35,440 bases of DNA from an uncultured bacterium. Lineage in GTDB: Bacteria > Patescibacteriota > Gracilibacteria > Absconditabacterales > Absconditicoccaceae. The notes under the pieces are model-generated. The model did no database searches and was not told the DNA's origin. It saw only the letters and a program-made list of their open reading frames with translations. Below, in pieces: positions 8,677-18,750 of the stretch. The DNA is taken from contig CALMFT010000035.1 of the NCBI GenBank assembly GCA_937862565.1, forward strand, positions 1-35,440. The letters run 5' to 3'. Position numbers and translations under genes: made by a program. Within the stretch, counting starts at the first letter, position 1. Each line of letters begins with the position of its first letter.

Positions 8677-9273
8677 TTATGGATTTATTTTTTTACTTTT
8701 ATTTGCAATGCTAGTTTTATTTCCAATGAATATTACGCTGTATCCTTGTGGTTCACTCTTAATTCATTGTGATTTACCAAGGTCGCCAATTCATTCTACA
8801 ACTTTTTGAAGTTTAACGAAAGCAATGTCTTTGAAGATATTTTCTCTTCACTTCAATTTTATTGCGAATCTCAATTGATATCCATCAGATAAAATTTCCT
8901 TACCTTTATTCATTTTCATAAGTAAGTCATTATCACCAATGTTGTAACGTATAGCAAGCTCTTTCATTCCTTTGTTTGCTGATTGTCTTTTGTCTCCTTC
9001 TCATTTTTTCTTGAGATATTGGTACTTACCATAATCCATAAGTTTGCACATACTCGTCATAGTAGCTGCATCGTATCTCATTTGAATAAGATCGAGTCAT
9101 TGTTCTTCAGCAATTCTTAATGCTTCATCCCTTCTATAGGTTCACAAATTGTTACCTTCAGCATCGATAATGATGATAGTAGATGCCTTTATCATATCGT
9201 TGATAAATTGTCTAAACTGGTCATTTCTTTGTTGGAAGTTTTTTTGAGCTTTGTGAGCTAATGGGTTTGCCAT
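8677..9273 (-). CDS. infC: Translation initiation factor IF-3
   Basis: 198 residues from ATG 9273, with several TGA=Gly codons. The N-domain (FINDMIKASTIIIIDAEGNN, YRRDEALRIAEEQGLDLIQM) is linked to the C-domain (KLMDYGKYQYLKKK, IRYNIGDNDLLMKMNKGKEIL). IF-3 dissociates ribosomes and checks the initiation codon. It begins with ATG instead of the rare ATT/ATC start used for autoregulation in enterobacteria. Two tRNA genes lie immediately upstream on the same strand. Confidence 0.95.
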
Positions 9274-9324
9274 AAAGTTGAATAAGAATAATTAAGTGGT
9301 AATATTATTACCGATTAGGGATTT

Positions 9325-9398
9325 TACTCCTAGCGGGATTTGAACCCGCGATCTCCGCCGTGAGAGGGCGATGTCCTGGACCACTAGACGATAGGAGC
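9325..9398 (-). tRNA. tRNA-Glu (anticodon CUC)
   Basis: Acceptor GCTCCTA pairs with TAGGAGT (terminal G-U), anticodon loop CTCTCAC gives CUC, and the T-arm reads GGGTTCAAATCCC. CCA is not encoded. It is in tandem with tRNA-Arg upstream of infC. Confidence 0.92.
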
Positions 9399-9402
9399 TT
9401 AG

Positions 9403-9478
9403 TGGTGATCCCAGATGGACTCGAACCATCAACCTTTGCCTTAGAAGGGCACTGCTCTATCCATTGAGCTATAGGATC
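9403..9478 (-). tRNA. tRNA-Arg (anticodon UCU)
   Basis: Acceptor GATCCTA pairs with TGGGATC, anticodon loop CTTCTAA gives UCU, and the T-arm is GATGGTTCGAGTCCATC. The 3' end appears to carry an encoded CCA, unlike the other tRNAs in the window. Confidence 0.93.
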
Positions 9479-9539
9479 TTAAATTTTTCAGCTTATGAAA
9501 TCTAAATATACGAATTAACTGGTTTTTTATAGGTAATAA

Positions 9540-9575
9540 AAAACTCGAGCAATCTTATAAACAAAGGATTGTTCG
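9540..9575 (-). terminator. Hairpin with T-run upstream of the tRNA/infC string
   Basis: On the minus strand CGAACAATC pairs with GATTGCTCG (9 bp, one G-T) and is followed by AGTTTTTTA. It lies upstream of tRNA-Arg, with no recognised gene before it on that strand, so it could be a leader attenuator or a relic. The remaining bases of the 282-bp gap between tRNA-Arg and leuS (9479-9760) hold only a 27-codon minus-strand frame (9627-9710) and probable promoters. Confidence 0.45.
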
Positions 9576-9760
9576 TATCAAGGCATGAAGATTAGTAACT
9601 ATCTTGAAAATAAATGCAAGAGAAAATTATAAATAGTATCACATTTTTGTAAAGTATCAGATGCGTATTCAGGACCACAAAATCTGATGATGATCTAGTA
9701 ATTTAATCATAAAATATTAGTATATAACTATCTATTAGTAATCACTAACACTTCAAAAAA

Positions 9761-12571
9761 ATGGAAAAACCAAAATATTATGTACTCCCTATGTTCCCCT
9801 ACCCGTCAGGGTTCGCTATGCATGTAGGTCATGTTTCCAATTTTTTGATCACAGAATTCGTGGCAAAAATAAAAAGAATGCAAGGATACGATGTTATCTT
9901 TCCACTTGGTTACGATAGTTTCGGATTACCTACAGAAAATTTTGCTATCAAAAATAACAAATCAGCGCAAACTGCTACAGAAGAAAATATTGCCTATTAT
10001 GAAACACAAATTGAAAAAGTAGGATTTACTTTTGATAAAGAAAGAAGACTAGCAACTTCCGATCCAGAATATTACAAACGAACACAGCGAATATTTAGTA
10101 AACTATTTGAACATGGATTAGCTTATAAAAAAGATGGCCTGGTCAACCGATGCCCTGTTGATCAAACAGTACTTGCGAACGATCAAGTGGTAGATGGAAA
10201 ATGTGAAAGATGTGAGTCTATCATCATCCAAAAACAAATGCCTCAGTGGTATATCAAGATTACAGACTACTGCGAACAATTACTCGACTACTCTGACTGT
10301 GATCGACCTGAAGAAACTAAAATTCATCAAAAGAATTGGATAGGCAGAAGTGAAGGTGCGGAGATTGATTTTGAAGTGCAATTACATCCAAATACCAAAA
10401 TCAAAGTCTTCACAACTCGCCCAGATACACTCTATGGAGTCACGGCGATAGTGCTTGCTCCTGAAAATCAGATTATAGATCATTTATTAAATAGTCAGAA
10501 AAAAGAAGAACTGAAAGAGTTTCGTACTCAGGTTGCCAAACTCAATTCGATTGATAGACAGTCTACTGAAAGAACAAAGAATGGAATGAATTCAGGAATA
10601 TTTGTGACTCATCCACTAAGTGGAGAACAAGTACCTGTGTGGTTTGGAGATTATGTATTACCAGATTATGCAACAGGAGCTGTGATGTTTGTGCCAGCTC
10701 ACGATGAGAGAGATTATGAATTTGCGAATAAATATAACATAGAAGTAAAACATGTGATTGCGCAGCACTATATTTCTGGAAATCCTCCGGTGCCATGAAA
10801 AACTCAGACAGTAAGAAGTAATGTTCTCGCTGTGCTTTTGGATGAAAAAGGAGAAAATGCACTTTGTTTAGATTGGAAGAAAGCCGTATGGAGATCGTTC
10901 GTAATGGGCGGAGTTGAAGAATGAGAAGATTGGATTGAAGCAGGACAAAGAGAAATCTGTGAAGAAACAGGATATACTGATATCGAGTATGTGGAAACTA
11001 TTGCGTGAGAAATTCATGCGGAATATTTTGCTCCTCACAAAGATGTAAATAGATATTCTTATGAAAAATGCTTGGTGTATCGCCTAAAATCAAAAGCAAA
11101 CAATGGAATCATTGAGGATGAAGATAATCATAGTTTGCATCGGATAGCAATAGATAAAGTTGAAGAATTTTTATCTGAAGTACCTGGTGATTGCAATTCT
11201 AATCTCATTTTCTTTCAAAGATATAAAGAAAAAAATCAGTCATATACTTGAACAGGTAAGCTTATAAACTCAGGACAGTTTGATGGTCTTGATAATATCG
11301 AAGCCAAGGCAAAAATCACAACATATCTGGAATCTCTCGCTAAGGGAAATAGAAAAACTACCTATAGATTGCGTGATTGGTCGGTAAGTCGTCAAAGATA
11401 TCGATGAAGTCCAATTCCTGTTTATTATACATTTGCGGACAACGAAGATAATACATATGATGCTCACAATCCCCATCCTGATAAATCAAAATGGATTCCG
11501 CATGCTATTCCAGACGATGAATTGCCGGTACTGCTTCCTTTGGATTTACCAAATTACAAACCAGCAGGTAAATCACCACTCGAAGATCACCCCACTTTCA
11601 AATACTATCATGCTAAAGATGGAAAGACTTACTTGCGTGAATGTGACACTTTAGATACTTTCATGTGTAGTTCATTCTACTATCTACGTTTCCTTGATCC
11701 CAAGAATACTCAACAACTTATCTCGCCAGAAAATGCAAAATATATGCCTGTAGACTTATATGTGGGAGGTAAAGAGCACACAGTAGGTCATCTTATTTAT
11801 TCTAGATTTATCTACAAATTCTTGCAAGATACATGATATATTCAGAATGCGAGTAAAGAACCGTTTGCAAAACTAGTACATCAAGGAATGGTTCAAGGTC
11901 CTGATGGGCGTAAGATGTCCAAAAGACGAGGAAACATTATCGATCCTGTAGATATTATTACTCAATACAATGCTGATACTCTCAGAACCTATATCGCTTT
12001 CATGGGACCGATTGATATCAATAAAAACTGGAATCCAGACAGTGTCGCGGGAGTAAAAAGATTCTTGGATAGAGTGGAAAGAGCTACTCAATTTATAGAT
12101 AAAGGAGATCATTTGGATAGTCTGACACAGATTACTGTGCAAGGAGTGAGCCAAGATATGGAGGCATTGAAGTTTAATACAGCTGTTAGTAAGCTCATGA
12201 TACTAACCAATGAAATTTATGATAAGCAGTCTATTGGCAAGAAAAACTTTGAGATCTTACTTTTACTGTTGTCCGTGTTTGCGAGTGAATCAGCACAAAA
12301 ACTTCGAACACAGATAGGAAATACAGGAAATGTTGCCGATCAAACGCGACCCCAATTTGATAGCTCCAAAGTAGCAGATCAGATTATAAATCTACCTATT
12401 CAAATAAATGGAAAACTCAAAGGAAGCTTCCCAGTGCCAAAAGTTATTAATCAGGAAGAAGTAATAGAGCTTGTAAAAGCAGATGAAAAATTGAATAGAT
12501 ATCTCAGTGAAGGATCAATTAAAAAAATAATCCGAATACCAGGTAAAATATGCAATATTATTATCTCATAA
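9761..12571 (+). CDS. leuS: Leucyl-tRNA synthetase with a Nudix domain inserted in the editing (CP1) domain
   Basis: A 936-residue class I LeuRS. The start is fixed by an in-frame TAA 12 bp upstream, so the protein begins directly at PKYYVLPMFPYPSGFAMHVGH (HIGH box at 21-24) and lacks the roughly 30-residue N-terminal helix of most LeuRS. The CP1 editing domain is present (TTRPDTLYGVT, VPAHDERDY). It is then interrupted from about residue 340 to 494 by a complete Nudix domain whose box matches the consensus (G383, E389, R397, E398, E401, E402, G404). LeuRS resumes with LINSGQFDGL, RLRDWSVSRQRYRGSPIP and KMSKR at 718-722. Six TGA codons are Gly, one of them inside the Nudix box (G388). Confidence 0.95.
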
Positions 12572-12584
12572 TTTTAGAGTTCTT

Positions 12585-13265
12585 ATGAATTTTCATCAAA
12601 CTGTATTGTTAGTTATCATCGCTGCATGTGTGGGAATGCTTGCGCGAGGAGTCAATAATTGATTAAAAAACTCACCTACAATAATTGCTTCATCCACAGG
12701 AGTCATAAGAACCAATCCTGCTCCCTCAAATCCAGTTGCCTACAATCCGGATGTTATCAAAGTAAATCCAGATACGACTACAGTTAATACAGCAGGACCA
12801 GAAGCACCGATAGCGAAAGAGCTTACCTTATTAGAAAAAGCTCACAAATTTGCTTACAATGGTGGTATTACTTCCTTTTCAACATTGGAAGGATTTCAGC
12901 CAGAAGAACCACTTTCGAGAGAAGGGGCAGCTAAAATGTTCACTCAATTTGCCAAACTTATCGATCAAGAACAGTATTTTAAGCGCGTAAATAGTAATGT
13001 AAATTGTTATTTTCAAGATAAATCTGACATTACGCCAATATTTTTTCGAGATGCAGTAGAAGCATGTTATACTGATATTATGGCTGGAGATTATGGTTAT
13101 TTTATGCCAAAGTTACAACTCACTCATCAACAAGCAAATATAATTATAGGCAGAATAACTGGATTGGATATTAGCACCTGATCTATTTTACCAGTGAGTA
13201 GAGGTGGATTGATAGAAATGATGCTGGATGCATATGCTTTGAAACAAGCACAACTAAAGTCTTAA
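12585..13265 (+). CDS. Exported protein with SLH-like domain
   Basis: 226 residues with two TGA=Gly codons. An N-terminal signal or anchor (VLLVIIAACVGMLARGV, about residues 7-23) is followed by a Pro/Asn/Thr-rich linker to about residue 80. Then comes an S-layer-homology-like repeat (KAHKFAYNGGITSF, GFQPEEPLSREGAAKMF). The C-terminal part repeats the pattern weakly. Such proteins are probably tethered to the cell envelope. It is 14 bp downstream of leuS and resembles the next gene, so the two look like tandem paralogues. Confidence 0.7.
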
Positions 13266-13321
13266 AATCATTGTACATTCAAACTTGCTGAAAAAATTAA
13301 CATATAAAACTCATTTTATCT

Positions 13322-13327
13322 TATAAT
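13322..13327 (+). promoter_or_regulatory. Candidate -10 element close to the start codon
   Basis: A perfect TATAAT lies only 10 bp upstream of the ATG at 13338, which would give a nearly leaderless transcript. No good -35 is seen at 17 bp; TTAACA occurs 19 bp upstream. Confidence 0.3.
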
Positions 13328-13337
13328 ATATTTTACC

Positions 13338-13853
13338 ATGAAGAAGATCATTCTTTTCGTGTATATTACGTCAGTTACCATATTTTGAGGTCAAATCTTT
13401 GCTGCGACTTCAGCTCAACAGACCTATTATAACCAACTTAATACCGCTCATACTTGGGCATATGAAAACCAAATTACAAGCGTACAGTGCTTGGATTGGT
13501 TTCAGCCTAAACAATTAATCAATAGAGAACAAGCTGCTAAAATGTTTGTTCAATATGCTAGAGCAACCTTGCAAGAAAGTTATTTCAATAGACCTAACTT
13601 ACAGATCAACTGCAGCTTCAACGATAAATTTGTTTTCTCCAAAGATCTGTATATGTTTATTATTGAAGCATGTCGTTTTGGAATTTTCCAATGAATAGAT
13701 AGGTCATTCTATCCTCAAAACAATCTCACTGATAGCCAAGCCAATACAGTATTAACAAGAATCAGTAACAAAACAACAAGCACTGGAACTCAAGATTTTA
13801 TAACAAGAGGAGATCTAGTTATCAAAATGTATAATCTTTATAAATCACCATAA
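13338..13853 (+). CDS. Secreted protein with SLH-like domain
   Basis: 171 residues. A clear signal peptide, KKIILFVYITSVTIFGGQIF then AATSA, is likely cleaved near residue 24. The mature part begins with an SLH-like repeat (AHTWAYENQITSVQCLDWF, QPKQLINREQAAKMFVQYA). A second, weaker copy (FYPQNNLTDSQANTVLTRIS) is C-terminal. Two TGA codons are Gly. It shares the FQPxxxLxREQAAKMFxQ pattern with the preceding gene. Confidence 0.7.
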
Positions 13854-13894
13854 GCAATATAATCCAATAAAATAGTTTAATATTATCATATGTC

Positions 13895-14935
13895 ATGACT
13901 CATATAAATACCTATACACCAGAATTAATACCTCAAATAAAGCAATTTCAAACTATCATACAAGAAAATAGTAGTTTTTTGTTGGTAGGACATACAAAAC
14001 CAGACGGTGATTGTCTAGGTTCCCTTCTTGCGCTGGGTCATTGGATTGAAAAAATCGGTGGGAAGGAAGTACATTATACAGCTTCAAGATCTCATGCTCC
14101 TAGTATGAATTGGGTATGGTGATCAGAAAAAGTACAGTACTTTACAGACCATGAAAGTTTTAAACTTCCAGAAGTACAAGTAGTAATACTTCTCGATCAT
14201 TGTGCACCAAATCAACGAAGCGATATTCAGATTATCTTATCAGATTATATTAAAAATAAAATAACAGTTTGCATAGATCATCATATAAATACACCTGTGC
14301 CAGTAAATTGCAGTATGGTAGACGCTAGCTCAAGTAGTGCATGTGAATGGTTATGGGAAATTTTAAATTATCTGGATCCTGAAGGTATTGATAAGCAAAT
14401 TGCCACGCGATGCTTTCTAGGTCTTACCACCGATACAGGTGGAAGTGTAGGATTGGAGTACGAAAAAGACAGTGTGCGTAGCTTTGAAAACGCTTTGGGT
14501 ATGCTCAAAGCAGGAGCTGATAAAAAATCAATTATACAAAAACTCAATGAAGTTACACCATCTCAGCTAGAATATGCTAAAAAAATGTTTGGTTCTATTC
14601 ATTTTACTAAAAATTGTCTTTGGGTAGTAGTGGAGTGAAAAGACATTGAAGAATTAGGTTTAGATACTGAGCAAGCGGGTCTAGCATTTGGGTTAATGAA
14701 AAAAATAGTAGGGAAAGACGTTATTGCTAAATTCACTCATCAAGATAACAAACGATACGGCAGCCTTAGGACAGCAACTGATATTGACGTCCAACAGATT
14801 GCAGCTAGTTTTGGAGGTGGGGGCCACGTAAAAGCTGCAGGATTTAGATTAGAAGCTGATTATTCTCTCAAAGACATAGAAGCCATCATGTTGCAAATAG
14901 AACAAAAAGTAGAATTACAAAAAAAATCATCATAA
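13895..14935 (+). CDS. DHH-family phosphoesterase (NrnA-like)
   Basis: A 346-residue protein with the order of motifs of the NrnA-type nanoRNase/pAp phosphatase family. These are HTKPDGDCLGSLLAL (metal-binding Asp pair, residues 33-47), LLDHCAPNQR, the DHH motif in CIDHHINTP, GLTTDTGG, and the DHHA1 signature FGGGGHVKAAGF near residue 310. It is probably cytoplasmic and manganese-dependent, degrading short oligonucleotides or pAp. TGA codons encode Gly in WVWGSEK and VVEGKDI. It lies just upstream of holB. Confidence 0.85.
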
Positions 14936-14982
14936 ATTTCAGAAAAATACAATACAGATTTATTAAAAAAATTAGATTATTC

Positions 14983-15849
14983 ATGGATTTTAAAGGTAAC
15001 GAACAAGCGCAAACTTATTTCAAAAAATGCATTGAGCATATTATCAATAAAGGTGATGATAAGGGTTTTTTGTTATTAAGCTGACCTCAATATATAGGCA
15101 AAATGACGCTCATTGAGTCTGTTATTGATGAACTTGTTGAACCACAATACCAATTACAAGATCTCATGATTTTGAGAGATCTCTCGGACCAATGGTTGCA
15201 ACTCAAAAAATTGAATGATAAAATAGTGAATACAACTCACGTATTCAAAATAGATACCGACTATAGTAAATTTGAAATAAAATTATTGGATGGCAGTATT
15301 TATAATGATTTTGGAGCTAGAGAAATCATGGATTGGCTGGATAAATCTCCGATTGGAAAAAGAAAATTATTGGTGATGGAAAATATTGAAAGGATGAATA
15401 AAGCTACGGCAAATGCTTTCTTGAAAACACTCGAAGAACCCTTGAAAAATAGAATAATAATCTGCACATGCAGCAATATTCAACAATTACTTCCCACTAT
15501 TGTATCGAGAGCACTACTCATCAATTTTTATGAAAATGCTGAAGTTGATGGTCTTGGTTTGGGAAGAATGGGCATTGAAAAAAGAATCGCTTATGATCCT
15601 GTATTTCAAAAATTAGCTGAAAGTGTAAAAATTATAGATGAAAACTTTTTGAAAACTTCATTGTTTAGCAAGCAATTCGAACTTTTCACACAAGCCAATG
15701 ATATGTGAGTACTAGACTTACTTATCTGAGCTCTACAGGTTAAGTTTGTCAATGACCCAATATGGTCAGCAAAATTTATTCAAGCAAAAAAATATCTCAA
15801 CTCTAATATCTGAGTCAACACGATAATAAATAATTTGATATTCAAATAA
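14983..15849 (+). CDS. holB: DNA polymerase III delta' subunit
   Basis: 288 residues. The degenerate Walker A region LLLSGPQYIGKMTL (TGA=Gly in SGPQ) and the sequence LLVMENIERMNKATANAFLKTLEEPLKNR are characteristic of the delta'/DnaX clamp-loader AAA+ fold. The latter includes the conserved LEEP. The domain after about residue 190 is short and divergent. In the clamp loader delta' is usually ATP-inactive, which fits the imperfect P-loop. It converges with the next gene, leaving 7 bp between stops. Confidence 0.8.
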
Positions 15850-15856
15850 GAAATCT

Positions 15857-17548
15857 TTATTGTGTTGCCTGTCTGACATATTGCTCAGGATTTTTGAGGA
15901 ACTTCACTTGAGCATATCTATCATAATCCATCAAATCCAACATAAACTCTGGAATAAGCGTACGAACTTCGTCTATTTTCACATAAATAGGACTAAGCTT
16001 CCAATTATTATTTTTGTCTAAAATCGCAGAAAACACAAATCATTGATAGCTTCGTTCAACAAAATACTTTTCACCCTTGCTAACCACTAGATCAGGTTTT
16101 ATACCTAAGTTGTTAAACATTCTATCTGAAACGAGTGTTTTTTGTTGAGCATCCAAATTACTGACTGTAGGATTGTAGCTTGATGGTTTTTGTGGTTGAT
16201 AAGTATCGAGGTTGTCCTGTCCATCTGAGTTAGTATTATCAATTTGTGTATCCAATGGTGTATCTATTTGTGTATTAGTTGATGTATTTGTTCCTCCAGA
16301 ATTGAGTGTATTTTCAATAGTACTATCTACGGTTCCAATTAGCTTTTCAATAATCTTAGTATCTACTCCAGATTGGCTATTAGTTCCAAGTGTTTCTTCT
16401 CCACCCAAAGATGGGTGTTCTTCAGTATAATCGGTCGTCAATACCATTCCAGAGGATATTCTTCCTCTGAGTCATACTACTCCATTAGCACTATCACCAA
16501 TATTGAGACGATCAAGCTTTTCTAGACTATTTTGCAAATCAGTAACAGTATCCAAATTTACAACATTTTGTAAATCAAGTAATCACTTGAGTAAGTATTG
16601 ATTATGAAATTTATATATCAAATCGATGGTAAATTGGTCAAGTGTTTTGGAGGCCAACATGAGTTTTATATACTCATAATACGAGTTTAGGAAAAGTATA
16701 TCAATCTTGTTATCCGTAATCTGAGTCTGCAATACTTGCATACTGCTCACGAGCTTAAATTGATTTCGTATGTCGTTTTGATCTATCGTAGCTAGCAAAC
16801 TTGTTCTAATTTCTTTTTCAAGTTGAGTTCGTTTGAGCAATGATTGATGAGTTTTCTGAACTTTATCATTACATTTTGATATAAGCGGGTCAAATTGTGC
16901 ATTGGTAATTCAGCTCAACATCTCATAGTTTACAATGCTTTCGCAGATATCATTACTTGTAGAGCCTGAGAGAGTTTGGATATGCTGAAAGAGTGTTTCA
17001 AAGTTCTTAAAGTCGTAAAGAATATCATACTGATAAGAATATTTTGCAAATTGTTCCAAATTATAATTACAAAATTCTCCAAATATCAACGCTACTGAGT
17101 CTAAACATCATAACTTAAACTGATCGATAAGATCCACTTGTGGAAGTTTAGTAACTTCATTTTTAATCATATTCTCGTTGATTAACTGTGGTTCCAAAAT
17201 TATAAAATTCTGAATATATTTTGCTACCTTTTGTTCCGTGGTATCACCTCCATAATCAGTATTTTGAGAAGTGCTAATATTTTGAGGCAAAGGGTAGTTA
17301 TCATAAGTCATAAGATTCTTATAACCAAGATGTTTCCCGTTTATAAATTGATATCGACCACCCAATAAGTTCGCTTGGAAATCTCCAATCTTAAAACCTT
17401 CATCGCGGTAATAGATATTTGTTGCAAGCAAAGTAGTCCCTGTTTGAATAAAACCAACGTTTCCAGTATTTGAAGTATGAACAATAGTCGTTTCTTTTGC
17501 CATTCAGCCAATTAATTCATATCCAACAATTACTATGCCTACAATCAA
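15857..17548 (-). CDS. Large membrane-anchored exported protein of unknown function
   Basis: From the first standard start in frame (TTG 17548) the protein has 563 residues. The frame is open further, to a TAA at 17669-17671. The two lysines before the membrane helix (AIKKYSLIVLGLIVGIVIVG) lie in that upstream part, so a rarer start codon is likely and the N-terminus is uncertain. A single N-terminal membrane segment is followed by a long extracytoplasmic region. This has two helical parts and a Thr/Ser/Asn/Asp-rich low-complexity stretch (16210-16440) rich in TQIDTPLDTQID-type repeats. No domain is recognised. Six TGA codons are read as Gly. It follows the sortase gene, but no LPxTG-like signal is visible at its C-terminus. 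Confidence 0.7.
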
Positions 17549-17681
17549 TCATAAAACTATCAGACTATATTTTTTGATAGCAGCATAGCTCAGATTATAA
17601 TTGTTAATAATCTGATAAATTGATTCTGAAGATGGTGAGATATAAAGTTTAATAATAATAGTTACAAATTATAAATGGTTA

Positions 17682-18602
17682 TTATTGCACTTGACCGTAT
17701 TGGTTATCATGGTACGCCAGACTTGTTCCTGTTACCAGTAAATCAGCGACTTGATTGTTGCGTGCTTTTGGCTCAGCAAATACAATAATTCTTTTATCGC
17801 TTGTTCCTACTGGGTAACAACCCATGATAGCTAGTCTTTTCTTCGTGCTATCAAAATTTTGTGCATAGGCTTCAGGAACTTCATTTGGTTTTACTATTTC
17901 TTGTTCTTTTACTTCGTACTCATATAATTTTCCATTCCAAATTACCTGAATTGTCTGACCAGCTTTGAGTTGTGGTATTTTTGAGAAAACAGTATTGTAT
18001 GCGGACTTTACCCAAAAATAATTACTCGTATGTCAGAAAATCATAGTAGTTCCTGGCTCATTTGGCTCTGGTGTAGTAGGATAATGCACTACCCCTTGTT
18101 TCAATTCATCACTAAACAAGCCATCTTCCATCTTTGCTTGTACATCTCCATCTACATCTTGAATAGGAGCTTGAATACCAAGATCAGGAATAATAATTCT
18201 CTTTCCAGGAGGCAGGATATTGAATTGGAAATCAAGAGTTTGTGGTCTAGAATTGTAATAAGCATAGATATGATCTTTTACGTTCTGTTTTCTAACAATT
18301 CCTTGAGATTTAAAGAGTTGATCGAGGTAATTATCTTTGGAGTTAGTGTTGGAGTGGGCGTTATCAGCAAATTTTGTAATTCCTATTTTTTGAACTCCAT
18401 TTATGAATTCATAAAGTTTTTCTTTATAAAGAGTTGCATTCACAAAAATATTAGCAAAAAGGAAGCTTCACAAAATTACGAATCCTACCTTTATTGATTC
18501 TCAAAGAAAATTTCATATTTTTTTCTTTCCGGATATTTTGCCTTCAATAACAGGCTTACGGTGATGAATGAATGGTTCTTCTAGATCATTGAGTGTTAAC
18601 AT
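17682..18602 (-). CDS. Sortase (membrane transpeptidase family)
   Basis: 306 residues from ATG 18602. A cytoplasmic N-terminus (residues 1-36) precedes one membrane helix (about 37-55, VGFVILGSFLFANIFVNA). The extracellular domain includes IIIPDLGIQAPIQ, the catalytic His191 in GHTSNY (its Gly is a TGA), Cys262 in MGCYPVGTSDKR and Arg271, the catalytic triad of sortases. The usual TLxTC before the Cys is replaced by LAIMGC. The shape and the His-box fit class D/E-like sortases common in candidate-phyla genomes. It would cleave sorting signals and attach or polymerise surface proteins. The next gene encodes a large exported protein, a possible partner. Confidence 0.85.
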
Positions 18603-18676
18603 TTCACAATATTTTTAAAACTAAGAACAGTACTCTAGTATACTCATACTTTCTTAGACTGTCAAAAATGTGAATG

Positions 18677-18706
18677 AAAAAAAAACCAATCCCGTATAAG
18701 AGATTG
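18677..18706 (-). terminator. Intrinsic terminator after the DUF475 gene
   Basis: On the minus strand a 7-bp stem CAATCTC/GGGATTG with loop TTATAC is followed by a run of nine T. It lies 45 bp beyond the TAA of the DUF475 gene. Confidence 0.75.
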
Positions 18707-18750
18707 ACTTTTCACTATTTAGTATTTATATAATCAGATTATACTATTTA

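Noticed and set aside
10563-12154. Minus-strand open frames within leuS
   Set aside because: They lie opposite conserved LeuRS and Nudix motifs and match no protein pattern.
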